Shown here: positions 26,479 through 35,715 of the stretch, piece by piece | Layout: every line of letters starts with the position of its first letter | How positions within the stretch are numbered: the first letter of the stretch is position 1 | Source of the DNA: Chitinophagaceae bacterium | GTDB lineage: Bacteria; Bacteroidota; Bacteroidia; Chitinophagales; Chitinophagaceae | Length of the DNA stretch: 46,123 nt | Assembly (NCBI GenBank): GCA_009996675.1 | Contig: JAACZQ010000010.1 | Coordinates: 1 to 46,123, forward strand | Direction: 5' to 3' | The notes under the pieces: model-generated | What the model saw: the letters and a program-made list of their open reading frames with translations, nothing else | Database searches by the model: none | Told to the model about the DNA's origin: nothing | Position numbers and translations under genes: made by a program

Positions 26479-26547
26479 CCAACCATAAACTGAAAACCAT
26501 CTCCCCGAAATATCCTTTATTTGTGGCAGATTATCAATGCAATTATT

Positions 26548-27303
26548 ATGAAATTACTTGAAGGAAAAGTTTCGATTGTAACCGGTGCCGCCCGAGGCAT
26601 TGGTGCGGCCATTGCTTTAAAGCTGGCAGAACAGGGAAGTCATATTGCGTTTACCTATGTTAGTGATAGCAGTGCTGCCAAAGCGGCCGAACTGGAAGCC
26701 AGCTTGCAGGCACTGGGGGTAAAAGCCAAAGCTTATCAGAGCAATGCCGGTGATTTTGCCGCCTGCGAAAGCTTTGTGAATGATGTGGTAAAAGAATTTG
26801 GCACCGTTGATGTTTGTGTAAACAATGCCGGCATATCCAAAGACAATCTCCTGCTTCGCATGACGGCAGAACAATGGGATGATGTGATGGATATTAACCT
26901 GAAGAGCGTTTTCAATATGACCAAACAGGTGATTCGTCCGATGATGAAAGCCAAGACCGGTAGTATTATTAATATGAGTTCCATCATTGGTATGCGCGGA
27001 AATGCAGGTCAGAGCAGTTATGCGGCCAGTAAAGCTGGTATCATTGGCTTTACCAAATCCGTAGCACATGAGCTGGGCAGTCGCAATATCCGTTGTAATG
27101 CCATTGCGCCCGGTTTTATTGAAACAGATATGACCCATTACCTGAAAGATGGTGAGGGCGCAGCGGAATTCCTGAAAAAAATCCCCCTGGGCAGGTTTGG
27201 TAAGGCAGAAGAAATTGCCAATACCACATTATTCCTGGCCAGTGATATGGGTTCCTATATCACCGGACAGGTGATCAGTGCCTGCGGCGGTTTGAATATT
27301 TAA
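26548..27303 (+). CDS. fabG: 3-oxoacyl-[ACP] reductase
   Basis: This 251-residue SDR reduces 3-oxoacyl-ACP with NADPH in fatty-acid elongation. The nucleotide motif TGAARGIGAAIA (about residues 12-23), NNAG, catalytic Ser in NMSSIIG, and YAASK (Tyr, Lys) are in place. The PGFIETDMT segment is the FabG signature. The ATG at 26548 gives the standard N-terminus; an in-frame TTG lies 27 bases upstream. A terminator-like hairpin follows the stop. Confidence 0.93.
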   Translation: MKLLEGKVSIVTGAARGIGAAIALKLAEQGSHIAFTYVSDSSAAKAAELEASLQALGVKAKAYQSNAGDFAACESFVNDVVKEFGTVDVCVNNAGISKDNLLLRMTAEQWDDVMDINLKSVFNMTKQVIRPMMKAKTGSIINMSSIIGMRGNAGQSSYAASKAGIIGFTKSVAHELGSRNIRCNAIAPGFIETDMTHYLKDGEGAAEFLKKIPLGRFGKAEEIANTTLFLASDMGSYITGQVISACGGLNI

Positions 27304-27313
27304 GCCTGAAAAA

Positions 27314-27349
27314 AGCATAAACCGGGTGAACCGTCACCTGGTTTATGCT
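27314..27349 (+). terminator. Long hairpin after fabG
   Basis: AGCATAAACCGGGTGA, loop ACCG and TCACCTGGTTTATGCT form a 16-bp stem with one G-T wobble. It directly follows fabG, but no T-run follows on the plus strand. The A-run that precedes it would give a T-run on the minus strand, although no minus-strand gene runs into it. Confidence 0.6.
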
Positions 27350-27457
27350 GTATATACACCTGTTTATCAATAACTTTGAGCAGAAAGTGCTTTATTTTTT
27401 TGTTAAACAGAAAAGCCCTTGAACGGGTAATGATCTGCACGGTTATTTTTGCACTCC

Positions 27458-27751
27458 ATGGTAAAAAGGATTGTTAACATATTTCTGATACTGGTCATGG
27501 CCATTCAGACCCTTCCGATCAAGGAAATGGGGCGGATGTTGTTTGCCAACCAGTTTACCGAAGAAATCCCGCATACCATTGACGGCGCCCCCGATAGTAA
27601 ACAGACACCAGTAAAGAGCGATTTTCTCTCAACAGCCGCTCCGACCCTCTCTCTCGATGTAACAACGCTCCCCTTTACCCACCCGGTGACCAGTGACGCT
27701 ATTCCCCAAAACCACACGGGTGATATATTGGTACCTCCTCCCAACTGCTAG
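27458..27751 (+). CDS. Small membrane-anchored or secreted protein upstream of SulP
   Basis: This 97-residue protein starts with a basic, strongly hydrophobic segment (residues 1-20, no clean signal-peptidase site), followed by a short polar region and a Pro/Thr-rich tail ending in a terminal Cys (PPPNC). I recall similar small proteins with a hydrophobic start, a conserved LPIKEMG turn and an NQFTEE segment in Bacteroidota genomes, but no function. It has its own good promoter (TATTTTTG six bases before the ATG, 27444-27451), and sits 69 bp before the SulP gene. It could be cotranscribed with SulP and carbonic anhydrase. Confidence 0.6.
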   Translation: MVKRIVNIFLILVMAIQTLPIKEMGRMLFANQFTEEIPHTIDGAPDSKQTPVKSDFLSTAAPTLSLDVTTLPFTHPVTSDAIPQNHTGDILVPPPNC

Positions 27752-27820
27752 TAGCTACCCTATTGCAGCATCAGTCTGCAACTCTTCTACTGTTCTCTTT
27801 TACATATTTCAACCCGAAGC

Positions 27821-29371
27821 ATGAAAAAATATTTACAACATGCAGGTGCCGACGTATCTGCTTCCATAGTGGTATTACTGGTGGCTTTGCCACTATGTCT
27901 GGGAATTGCCCTCGGGTCTGGGGCGCCCCTTTTCTCTGGTATTATTGCCGGGGTTGTAGGGGGTATTGTTATTGGTATATTCAGTGGATCACAGCTCAGC
28001 GTGAGTGGCCCCGCCGCCGGATTAACGGTTATTGTAGCAGCTTCCATTGTGAAATTACAGGTGTATGAAGCATTCCTGCTGGCGGTTGTGCTTGCCGGGG
28101 TCATACAGCTGCTGCTGGGCTTCCTGAAAGCCGGCGTGATTGGCGATTATGTACCCAATGCCGTGATCAAAGGCATGCTGGCCGCCATTGGCCTCATCCT
28201 CATCATGAAACAATTGCCCCACCTCGTAGGCTATGATGCCGATTTTGAAGGAGATGAATCATTCAATCAGCCCGACCACGAAAATACCTTTACAGCCTTA
28301 TTCAAAGCCATACGGTTCATCACCCCGGCCGCACTGATCATTGGCATGATCGCTTTATTGATCCTCATGATCTGGGAAACCAAATACATCAAGTCCATCA
28401 AAGCCATGAAGCTGATCCCCGGTCCGTTGGTAGCGGTACTGGCCGGTATCTTCATCAATGAATGGTTACTGGGTAACCAGCCTGCCAATGCCCTGGCAGT
28501 AAAACAACTGGTAAGCCTTCCGGTATCAAGTGACTTTAGAGAATTTGTCTCTTTCCTCACTTTTCCCAACATCAGCTTCCTGAATAACCCGGATGTGTGG
28601 ATATCTGCTTTCACCCTGGCCATTGTAGCCAGCCTCGAAACCCTGCTGGCCATCGAAGCTGCAGATAAACTGGATCCCCTGAAAAGGGTAACACCCACCA
28701 ACCGTGAGCTGAAAGCTCAGGGATTGGGTAATATGGTATCCGGACTGATCGGCGGTTTGCCATTAACATCGGTGGTGGTAAGGACTTCCGCCAATATCTC
28801 CTCAGGCGCTAAAACAAAGCTTGCCACCATCCTGCACGGCACTTTCTTATTGCTTTGTGTAATATTTATTCCCTTCCTGCTGAATAAAATACCACTCAGT
28901 GCCTTAGCTGCGGTATTGATTTTTACCGGTTATAAGCTGGCTAAAGTATCTTTATTCAAGGAATTTTTCAGGAAGGGCATGGACCAGTTTATTCCCTTCG
29001 TGGTTACCATCGCGGCCATCCTGCTGACGGATCTGTTGGTGGGCATCCTGGTGGGCATTGGCGTGGGGCTCTTTTTTCTGATCCGGAGCAATTTCCGGTC
29101 ATCGGTACTGGTAGTGAACGACAAAAATCATTACCTGATCCGTTTCAGAAAAGATGTTTCATTCCTGAATAAACCTATTGTAAAGCGGAAGCTGGAAGCA
29201 GTTCCGGCAGAAGCTTATGTAATCATCGATGCCACAAGGGCCGATTTTATCGACAAAGACGTTATTGAGGAAGTGAATAATTTCCTCTGTCACGCACACC
29301 TGAAAAAAATTAAAGTAGAAGTTAAAACAAGCGGAAACAAATCAATGCATCAATTGTTTGTAACCCCATAA
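27821..29371 (+). CDS. SulP family inorganic anion transporter with STAS domain
   Basis: This 516-residue transporter has about 12-14 membrane helices (residues 12-420), the SulP-type start ASIVVLLVALPLCLGIALGSG, the conserved LAAIEAADKLDP-like segment (here LLAIEAADKLDP), and a short C-terminal STAS domain (about 435-516). SulP proteins move sulfate, bicarbonate or other anions with Na+ or H+. A carbonic anhydrase follows after 12 bp, so bicarbonate is the likely substrate (inference). Translation is closely linked to that gene. Confidence 0.9.
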   Translation: MKKYLQHAGADVSASIVVLLVALPLCLGIALGSGAPLFSGIIAGVVGGIVIGIFSGSQLSVSGPAAGLTVIVAASIVKLQVYEAFLLAVVLAGVIQLLLGFLKAGVIGDYVPNAVIKGMLAAIGLILIMKQLPHLVGYDADFEGDESFNQPDHENTFTALFKAIRFITPAALIIGMIALLILMIWETKYIKSIKAMKLIPGPLVAVLAGIFINEWLLGNQPANALAVKQLVSLPVSSDFREFVSFLTFPNISFLNNPDVWISAFTLAIVASLETLLAIEAADKLDPLKRVTPTNRELKAQGLGNMVSGLIGGLPLTSVVVRTSANISSGAKTKLATILHGTFLLLCVIFIPFLLNKIPLSALAAVLIFTGYKLAKVSLFKEFFRKGMDQFIPFVVTIAAILLTDLLVGILVGIGVGLFFLIRSNFRSSVLVVNDKNHYLIRFRKDVSFLNKPIVKRKLEAVPAEAYVIIDATRADFIDKDVIEEVNNFLCHAHLKKIKVEVKTSGNKSMHQLFVTP

Positions 29372-29383
29372 ACCGGTACAGTT

Positions 29384-30019
29384 ATGAAAATTTATGAGAA
29401 ACTTTTGTTAGAGAATAAGGCCTGGGCCAGTGAAAAAGTACAGGACGATCCCGAGTATTTCCTGCGACTCTCCAAAATCCAGACCCCGGAATTCCTTTGG
29501 ATCGGATGTAGCGACAGCCGTGTACCGGCCAATGAAATCACCAATACACAACCCGGTGAAATATTCGTACACCGGAATATTGCCAATATGGTTATCCATA
29601 CCGATGTAAACCTGTTGAGCGTATTGGAGTACGCCGTTGCCCACCTCAAAGTAAAACACGTGATCGTATGCGGACATTATGGCTGCGGTGGCGTGAAGGC
29701 GGCAATGACCAATCATGACTTTAAACAGGTGTTGAATATGTGGCTCAGAAACATCAAAGATGTATACCGCTTACATCGCGATGAATTGCACCAGATCGAC
29801 AACGAAGAAGCCCGCTTCGACAGGCTGGTAGAATTGAATGTTCAGGAACAGGTATTACACCTGGCCAAAACATCCATCATACAACGTGCCTGGAAGCACG
29901 ATCAGCGCCCCCATTTGCATGGATGGGTATATGGACTGAAAGATGGCCTGATCAAGCCCGTTTTCGAAATGAGTGCCAATACCAATATCGACTCCCTGTA
30001 TGAGTACGACGATCTTTGA
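29384..30019 (+). CDS. Beta-class carbonic anhydrase
   Basis: This 211-residue enzyme interconverts CO2 and bicarbonate. The zinc ligands are Cys42 and Asp44 with Arg46 (GCSDSRVPA) plus His98 and Cys101 (CGHYGCGGV), which is the standard beta-class site. It has no signal and is cytoplasmic. It starts 12 bases after the SulP gene, so the pair probably forms a bicarbonate uptake and conversion unit, as in SulP-CA operons known from other bacteria. Confidence 0.95.
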   Translation: MKIYEKLLLENKAWASEKVQDDPEYFLRLSKIQTPEFLWIGCSDSRVPANEITNTQPGEIFVHRNIANMVIHTDVNLLSVLEYAVAHLKVKHVIVCGHYGCGGVKAAMTNHDFKQVLNMWLRNIKDVYRLHRDELHQIDNEEARFDRLVELNVQEQVLHLAKTSIIQRAWKHDQRPHLHGWVYGLKDGLIKPVFEMSANTNIDSLYEYDDL

Positions 30020-30094
30020 TCAGTACAACCAATAATTAGCAACTCATATCATCTGACAAGCCTGTTATCATCGGCTCAAGGCAGGTGATATGGC

Positions 30095-30124
30095 TTTGCT
30101 ATATCCATTCGTTAACTCTCTTTG
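30095..30124 (+). promoter_or_regulatory. Probable promoter of the ABC-HlyD-TolC operon
   Basis: TTTG (30095-30098), an 18-bp spacer and TCTCTTTG (30117-30124, seven of eight bases of TAnnTTTG) precede the ATG at 30136 by 11 bases. It implies separate transcription from the carbonic anhydrase gene. Confidence 0.4.
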
Positions 30125-30135
30125 ACAGACAAATT

Positions 30136-31839
30136 ATGACCAGAAAGGTTATCAGCTCACCCGCGGGCGCAGCGAGAAAATTATTTGGGTTATTACACCT
30201 TGACCGAAAGGACGTGTCCGCTATTTATGCATTTGCCATTTTTGCGGGATTGGTCCAGTTATCCCTGCCCTTGGGCATCCAGACAATCATCAGTTTTGTC
30301 ATGGCAGGTTCTGTATCTACGTCCATCATTGTATTAATCATATTGGTAGTTGTAGGTGTATTCCTCAATGGTCTTTTACAGGTGCGTCAGCTGCAGATCA
30401 TCGAAAAAATCAAACAGAAAATATTCGCCCGTTATTCCATGGAGTTTGCACATCGGCTGCCCAGGTTAAACATCGCCCGGCTGGATAATTATTACCTGCC
30501 CGAACGGGTAAACAGATTCTTTGATACCATGTCCCTGCAAAAGGGTATGGAAAAAATATTACTAGATATTCCTGCAGCCATCATACAGATTTTTTTCGGG
30601 GTAATCCTTTTGTCGTTTTACCATCCGGTATTCATTGCATTCGGCGCCTCGCTACTGTTAATTCTGTACATCATACTCCGCTATACCCTGCCCAATGGCT
30701 TCTCTGCCAGCATGGAAGCCAGCGAGTATAAGTTTAAAACCGCTGCCTGGCTGGAAGAGCTGGCCCGCGTGATTAAAACATTCAAATATTCGCGTGGCAC
30801 ATCCCTGAATACACAGAAAGCGGACGAGCTGGTTACCGGATATCTTACTGTTCGCACCCGCTATTTCCGCATCCTGCTTACACAGTTCTGGAGCCTGATT
30901 GGTTTTAAAGTGATCATTACTGCCGCCATGCTGATTCTGGGCGTGATCCTGCTGGCAGACCAGCAGATCAATATCGGACAGTTTATTGCCGCCGATATTG
31001 TAATCCTATCCGTAATCGGTTCCGTTGAAAAACTCATCCTTACCCTGGACAAAGTATATGAAACCCTCACTTCCCTGGAAAAAATGGGAAGTATAACCGA
31101 TGCCGAAACAGAAACAGGCGGCACTCAATTATTACCTGATACGAATACTGGAGTTAGCATCAGTTTTAAAAATCTTGCATTTGCCTACACCGGAACCCAT
31201 ACCGTTCTGCAGAATATTAATTTCGAGATCAAACCCGGAGAAAAACTCTGCATCATGGGCGATTCGGGGTCGGGTAAATCATCAGCCCTGCGCTTACTCA
31301 CCGGCGCTTACCGCAATTATGAAGGCGCAATTCTGATCGACAATATTCCCCTGCTGAATTATGAGCTGGCTTCACTGCGGGCTCAAACAGGTATTCTGGT
31401 GAGTCAGCAGGACATATTCCAGGGAACATTGCGCGACAATATCACCATGGGTAATGATGATATCCCTTTAACCGATCTGGTAAAAATGATTGCCCTCTGT
31501 GGTTTATCCGGCTTCCTTGAATCACTGCCGGATGGATTCGATACCGTTCTGGACCCCGCCGGTCAGCGGCTCTCCACACGCATCAAGCAAGGCATCCTGC
31601 TCTCCCGAGCCCTATTGGGCAAGCGCAGGTTATTACTGCTGGAAGAACCTTTTGTGGCGATCGATACACAGGTACGGAAACAGGTTTTACAATTATTAAT
31701 GGCCGATCAAAGTACTACCGCCATTATTACATCCATGAATCCTGAGGTAGCAAAAATCTGCGATAAGGTACTGGTACTGAAAAACGGAACAGTAAATGCT
31801 TTTGGTACCTGGCAGGAAATTGAACAAATAAACGCATAA
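30136..31839 (+). CDS. ABC exporter (fused permease and ATPase) with degenerate ATPase motifs
   Basis: This 567-residue protein has a type I exporter membrane domain (six helices, about residues 25-300) and a nucleotide-binding domain (about 345-567). It has no N-terminal C39 peptidase domain. Walker A is intact (GDSGSGKSS, near 374-382) and a Q-loop Gln is present (LVSQQDIFQ). The signature motif is LSTRI instead of LSGGQ (479-483), Walker B reads LLLLEE so its Asp is Glu (E503, E504), and the H-loop His is Ser533 (ITSMN). An ATP site of this kind should hydrolyse poorly if at all. Followed by HlyD and TolC partners with gaps of four bases each. A GTG at 30085 is in frame upstream but the ATG is preferred. 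Confidence 0.85.
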   Translation: MTRKVISSPAGAARKLFGLLHLDRKDVSAIYAFAIFAGLVQLSLPLGIQTIISFVMAGSVSTSIIVLIILVVVGVFLNGLLQVRQLQIIEKIKQKIFARYSMEFAHRLPRLNIARLDNYYLPERVNRFFDTMSLQKGMEKILLDIPAAIIQIFFGVILLSFYHPVFIAFGASLLLILYIILRYTLPNGFSASMEASEYKFKTAAWLEELARVIKTFKYSRGTSLNTQKADELVTGYLTVRTRYFRILLTQFWSLIGFKVIITAAMLILGVILLADQQINIGQFIAADIVILSVIGSVEKLILTLDKVYETLTSLEKMGSITDAETETGGTQLLPDTNTGVSISFKNLAFAYTGTHTVLQNINFEIKPGEKLCIMGDSGSGKSSALRLLTGAYRNYEGAILIDNIPLLNYELASLRAQTGILVSQQDIFQGTLRDNITMGNDDIPLTDLVKMIALCGLSGFLESLPDGFDTVLDPAGQRLSTRIKQGILLSRALLGKRRLLLLEEPFVAIDTQVRKQVLQLLMADQSTTAIITSMNPEVAKICDKVLVLKNGTVNAFGTWQEIEQINA

Positions 31840-31843
31840 ACAC

Positions 31844-33190
31844 ATGTCAAAATATCTTTCTTATCAACTGGACACCAACGATGCAGCCTACCCACTGCAT
31901 TCATTTCAGTCGATCTACCATATCCGAAAAACCAGCAGTGCTAAAAAATGGCTGATCGGAATCACCTGCCTCCTGATATTGATCATGTTTCTGCCCTGGA
32001 CGCAAAACATACGCGCCAAAGGGCTGGTAACTACATTAAGACAGGAGCAGAGGCCACAGGAACTGAATACCATTATTGCCGGGCGCGTTGAGCAATGGTA
32101 TGTCAAGGAGGGGGATTATGTAAAACAGGGTGATACCATACTTCGTTTGGGCGAAGTAAAAGTTGAATATTTTGATCCGGCACTCTTAGAAAGAACCGGA
32201 CAACAAATACAGGCAAAGGAAGCGGCTGTTTCAGGTTATGAGAGCAAAGCCTCCATGGCCAACCAGCAGGTTGCTGCATTACAGGAGGCCCGTACTTTAA
32301 AACTTGCGCAGCTGGATGTGAAAATCAGGCAACAGCAATTAAAAGTGATCAGCGATAGCATGGACCTGATTGCCGTTAATAACGAATGGCTGGTAACCAA
32401 CCGGCAGATCAGTGCTGCAAAAGCCATGCTCGACAGCGGTGTCATTGCATTGGTTGACTATGAACGACGGAAAATAAGTTTCCAGAATGCACAGGCCAAA
32501 AAAACAAGTGCTGAAAATAAATTACTGCAAACCCGGCAGGAGCTTACCGCTTTACAGATCGAAAAAAATGCGGTGGTACAGGATTATACTGATAAAATAT
32601 CCAAAGCCATGGGTGATCGTTTCAGCGCTTTATCGGATAAAGCCAGCGGAGAGGCCGACGTAGCCAAACTGAAAAATATTTATGCCAATTACGATGCTCG
32701 TAATCAGCTGTATTACATCACGGCTCCGCAAAGCGGACAGGTAACCAAGGCCCGCAAAGCCGGTATTGGTGAAACCCTGAAAGAAGGCGATATGTTGGTT
32801 GAGATTGTACCCGATCAGATGCAATATGCTGTTGAACTTTTTGTGTCACCAATGGATATTCCCCTGCTCACCCGTGGGCAGAAAATTCGTTTTGTATTTG
32901 ATGGCTTCCCTGCCATTGTATTCAATGGTTGGCCGGAATCTTCCTACGGAACTTTTGGTGGTAAAGTAACTGCTATTGAAAATGCAGCCAGTCCCAACGG
33001 TATGTTCCGCGTATTGGTTACAGAAGACCCCAACGATAAACCCTGGCCCAAACAGTTGCGTATTGGCGGGGGCGCCAATGGCATTGCATTATTGAAAGAT
33101 GTATCGGTAGGCTATGAGTTATGGCGTAATATCAATGGTTTCCCACCTGAATATTATCAATCATCCATTAACAAGAGCAAGCAAAAATAA
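31844..33190 (+). CDS. HlyD-type membrane fusion protein
   Basis: This 448-residue adaptor links the inner-membrane ABC protein to a TolC channel. It has a cytoplasmic N-terminus (about 35 residues), one membrane helix (about 36-52), a first lipoyl half (IAGRVEQWYVKEGDYVKQGD), a long coiled-coil region (about 110-275), a second lipoyl half (YITAPQSGQVTKARKAGIGE), and a beta-barrel domain. It starts four bases after the ABC gene's stop. TolC follows four bases later. Substrate of the complex is unknown. Confidence 0.93.
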   Translation: MSKYLSYQLDTNDAAYPLHSFQSIYHIRKTSSAKKWLIGITCLLILIMFLPWTQNIRAKGLVTTLRQEQRPQELNTIIAGRVEQWYVKEGDYVKQGDTILRLGEVKVEYFDPALLERTGQQIQAKEAAVSGYESKASMANQQVAALQEARTLKLAQLDVKIRQQQLKVISDSMDLIAVNNEWLVTNRQISAAKAMLDSGVIALVDYERRKISFQNAQAKKTSAENKLLQTRQELTALQIEKNAVVQDYTDKISKAMGDRFSALSDKASGEADVAKLKNIYANYDARNQLYYITAPQSGQVTKARKAGIGETLKEGDMLVEIVPDQMQYAVELFVSPMDIPLLTRGQKIRFVFDGFPAIVFNGWPESSYGTFGGKVTAIENAASPNGMFRVLVTEDPNDKPWPKQLRIGGGANGIALLKDVSVGYELWRNINGFPPEYYQSSINKSKQK

Positions 33191-33194
33191 ACGT

Positions 33195-34574
33195 ATGAAA
33201 TGGTTATTAGGATGTGTAGGCTTTCTGCTCTTTGAGCAATCAACGGCGCAGCTGTTTAAGCCCGAAACATTTATTGATCTCGTGAAAATGAATCACCCGC
33301 TGGCCAAACAGGCGGGATTACTGGTGGAAAAAGCCGAAGCCGGTTTAATGGCTGCCAAAGGCGGGTTTGATCCCGCACTGAAGATGGATGCCAGCCGTAA
33401 AACATTCAATGGCACCAATTATTTTTATTACACCAATCCCGAACTGGTTATTCCCACACCCATTGGCCTGGATATTAAAACAGGTATCGAAAACAATGGT
33501 GGACTGAAACTGAGCTCAGAGTCTTCCCCCGACCAAAGCAGTTATCTGGGTTTGGAAATGCCACTGGTCAAAGGATTACTCATGGATCAGCGACGTGCCA
33601 GCCTGAAACAGGCGAGGCAATATGTGGGCATGAGCGAGCAGGAAAAAGCTGCTGCACTCAACGACCTGCTCTTTGATGCTTACCAGGCTTACTGGCAATG
33701 GACCGGCAACTACCAGTTATACCAACTGTATAACCGCTATGTACAAGTTGCCATGGATCGTTTTAAACTGGTGCGAACCGCTTTTTTCAACGGCGACCGT
33801 TCGGCCGTAGATACGATAGAAGCACTTACGCAGGTGCAGCAGTTCCAGGTTATGCAATCGAACGCACAAATCAAACTCGTAAATGCGGTACTGGATCTGT
33901 CCAACTATATCTGGAACGATACCAGTAGTTTTTATCTCTTGCCCGCCAGTTTTGTGCCCGATACCCTTCAGTTTAGTGCTAACCAGCAGCCATTGGCAGC
34001 CGGACAAAATATGCAGGAGCTGGCACAAAATAACCCGCTTGTTAAAACTTATCAGTATAAACTGGGCATATTGGAAACCGAACGAAAACTCAAATTCCAG
34101 AGCCTTTTACCCGCTGTAAACCTCAAAGCCAATATGCTTAATAAAGGCTACCAGGTTTTCAAAGGCTTCGATGCCGCCCTCCTGCAAAACAATTACAAAT
34201 GGGGGATTGATATTAAATTTCCGTTATTCATCCGCGAAGCCAGGGGTAACTACCGCAACACCCAATTAAAAATCCGGGAAACCAGCTACGACCTCGCTTT
34301 GAAAAAAAGAAGCGTTGAAACAAAAGTCCGCGGTTACCTGAATGAAATTGATCAGTTGCGGACACAATTACAACTGGTAAAAGCTTCTCTGAATAACTTC
34401 CAGATATTGCTCCGGGCAGAATACCAGCGTTTCAATAATGGTGAAAGTTCTCTCTTCCTCGTCAACAGCCGGGAGAATAAAGTAATCGACTACACGGAAA
34501 AAACAGTGGAGCTACATTTAAAATTCCTTAAAAATAGGTATGCAGCCGACTGGGCAGCGGGTATTTTACAATAA
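33195..34574 (+). CDS. TolC family outer membrane channel
   Basis: This 459-residue protein has a signal peptide (MKWLLGCVGFLLFEQSTAQ) and the two repeats of the TolC fold, with long alpha-helical stretches. It forms the outer-membrane exit duct for the ABC-HlyD pair. The frame can be read from 33114 inside hlyD, but that extension is not a signal peptide, so the ATG at 33195 is used. Confidence 0.92.
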   Translation: MKWLLGCVGFLLFEQSTAQLFKPETFIDLVKMNHPLAKQAGLLVEKAEAGLMAAKGGFDPALKMDASRKTFNGTNYFYYTNPELVIPTPIGLDIKTGIENNGGLKLSSESSPDQSSYLGLEMPLVKGLLMDQRRASLKQARQYVGMSEQEKAAALNDLLFDAYQAYWQWTGNYQLYQLYNRYVQVAMDRFKLVRTAFFNGDRSAVDTIEALTQVQQFQVMQSNAQIKLVNAVLDLSNYIWNDTSSFYLLPASFVPDTLQFSANQQPLAAGQNMQELAQNNPLVKTYQYKLGILETERKLKFQSLLPAVNLKANMLNKGYQVFKGFDAALLQNNYKWGIDIKFPLFIREARGNYRNTQLKIRETSYDLALKKRSVETKVRGYLNEIDQLRTQLQLVKASLNNFQILLRAEYQRFNNGESSLFLVNSRENKVIDYTEKTVELHLKFLKNRYAADWAAGILQ

Positions 34575-34607
34575 ACAGAAACAGTGCTGCGTTGGTAGTA
34601 CTGTCTT

Positions 34608-35708
34608 ATGCAAAAAATGTTCCAGTCCCCCCGTATTTCAATCATTGTATTATTAGTTTTTTGTACCATCAGTTGTACCAAAAAATACACAACGATTGAT
34701 CCGATTACTGAAATGCCCCTGTACTTTCCGTCTACTACTTCCGAAGTCTGGGATCATATACCAGCTTCTTATCTTGGATGGAAAGAGCCTATACTGAACA
34801 ATCTCTATACCTACCTCGAAAGCAAGGGAACAAAGGCTTTTATTGTTCTAAAAAACGGCAAACTGGTTATTGAGAAATATTTTGGTGGATTTGGTATCAC
34901 CGACAACTGGTATTGGGCTTCTGCAGGCAAAACCATGACGGCATTCCTGGTGGGTATTGCCGAACAGGAGGGCAAATTAAAACTGCAGCAACGCAGTTCT
35001 CTTTTTCTTGGAACGGGCTGGACTTCGCTACCTGCGGCACAGGAAGATCAAATTACCATTGAACACCAGCTTACCATGACTACGGGACTGGATGATGGTA
35101 TTACCGATGCAGATTGCACATTGCCACAATACCTGAAATATAAAGCAAGTCCCGGCAGCAGATGGGCTTACCATAATGCTCCCTACACTTTACTGGATAA
35201 AGTGATTGAAGCCGCCACCGGTCAAAGTTTCAACCAGTATTTCAGTACGCATATCAAGAATGTAATTGGCATGAATGGTATCTGGGCAAAAGAGGGGTAC
35301 AATAATGTATATTACAGCAATGCCCGTAGCATGGCAAGGTTTGGATTATTACTATTGGCGGGCGGTAAATGGAACCGGACAGCTGTTCTCGGCGATACCA
35401 GTTATATCCGTAAACAGGTCAACAGCTCCCAGCCACTCAACCCTTCCTATGGATACCTGACCTGGCTCAATGGAAAGGGTAATTATATGTTGCCTACTTT
35501 ACAAACTATTTTCCGCACCAACCTGATTCCTAATGCACCAGCTGATCTTTTTGCAGCGCTGGGAAAAAATGATCAGAAATTATATGTGGTGCCTTCCGAA
35601 AAACTGGTGATAATACGAATGGGAGAAAGCGCCAACCAGCCTACCCAGGCTTTATCCAGTTTTGACAATGAATTATGGGGACTGTTAAAAGATGCGGGTG
35701 TATTCTGA
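34608..35708 (+). CDS. Serine hydrolase lipoprotein, class C beta-lactamase-like
   Basis: This 366-residue protein has a lipoprotein-type signal (hydrophobic run ending in ISC at about residue 23, then basic TKK), so it is probably lipid-anchored. The beta-lactamase-fold motifs are present: SxxK as SAGK in YWASAGKT (the nucleophile Ser near residue 104) and YxN as YHN in WAYHNAPYT. The third motif is not obvious. These enzymes act on peptidoglycan, esters or lactams; substrate is unknown. It follows the TolC gene by 33 bp on the same strand. Confidence 0.85.
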   Translation: MQKMFQSPRISIIVLLVFCTISCTKKYTTIDPITEMPLYFPSTTSEVWDHIPASYLGWKEPILNNLYTYLESKGTKAFIVLKNGKLVIEKYFGGFGITDNWYWASAGKTMTAFLVGIAEQEGKLKLQQRSSLFLGTGWTSLPAAQEDQITIEHQLTMTTGLDDGITDADCTLPQYLKYKASPGSRWAYHNAPYTLLDKVIEAATGQSFNQYFSTHIKNVIGMNGIWAKEGYNNVYYSNARSMARFGLLLLAGGKWNRTAVLGDTSYIRKQVNSSQPLNPSYGYLTWLNGKGNYMLPTLQTIFRTNLIPNAPADLFAALGKNDQKLYVVPSEKLVIIRMGESANQPTQALSSFDNELWGLLKDAGVF

Positions 35709-35715
35709 GCAGTCA

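Noticed and set aside
30085..30105. Partial inverted repeat (GATAT and ATATC) before the ABC exporter gene
   Set aside because: Short arms, AT-rich, and no clear relation to the promoter found at 30095-30124.
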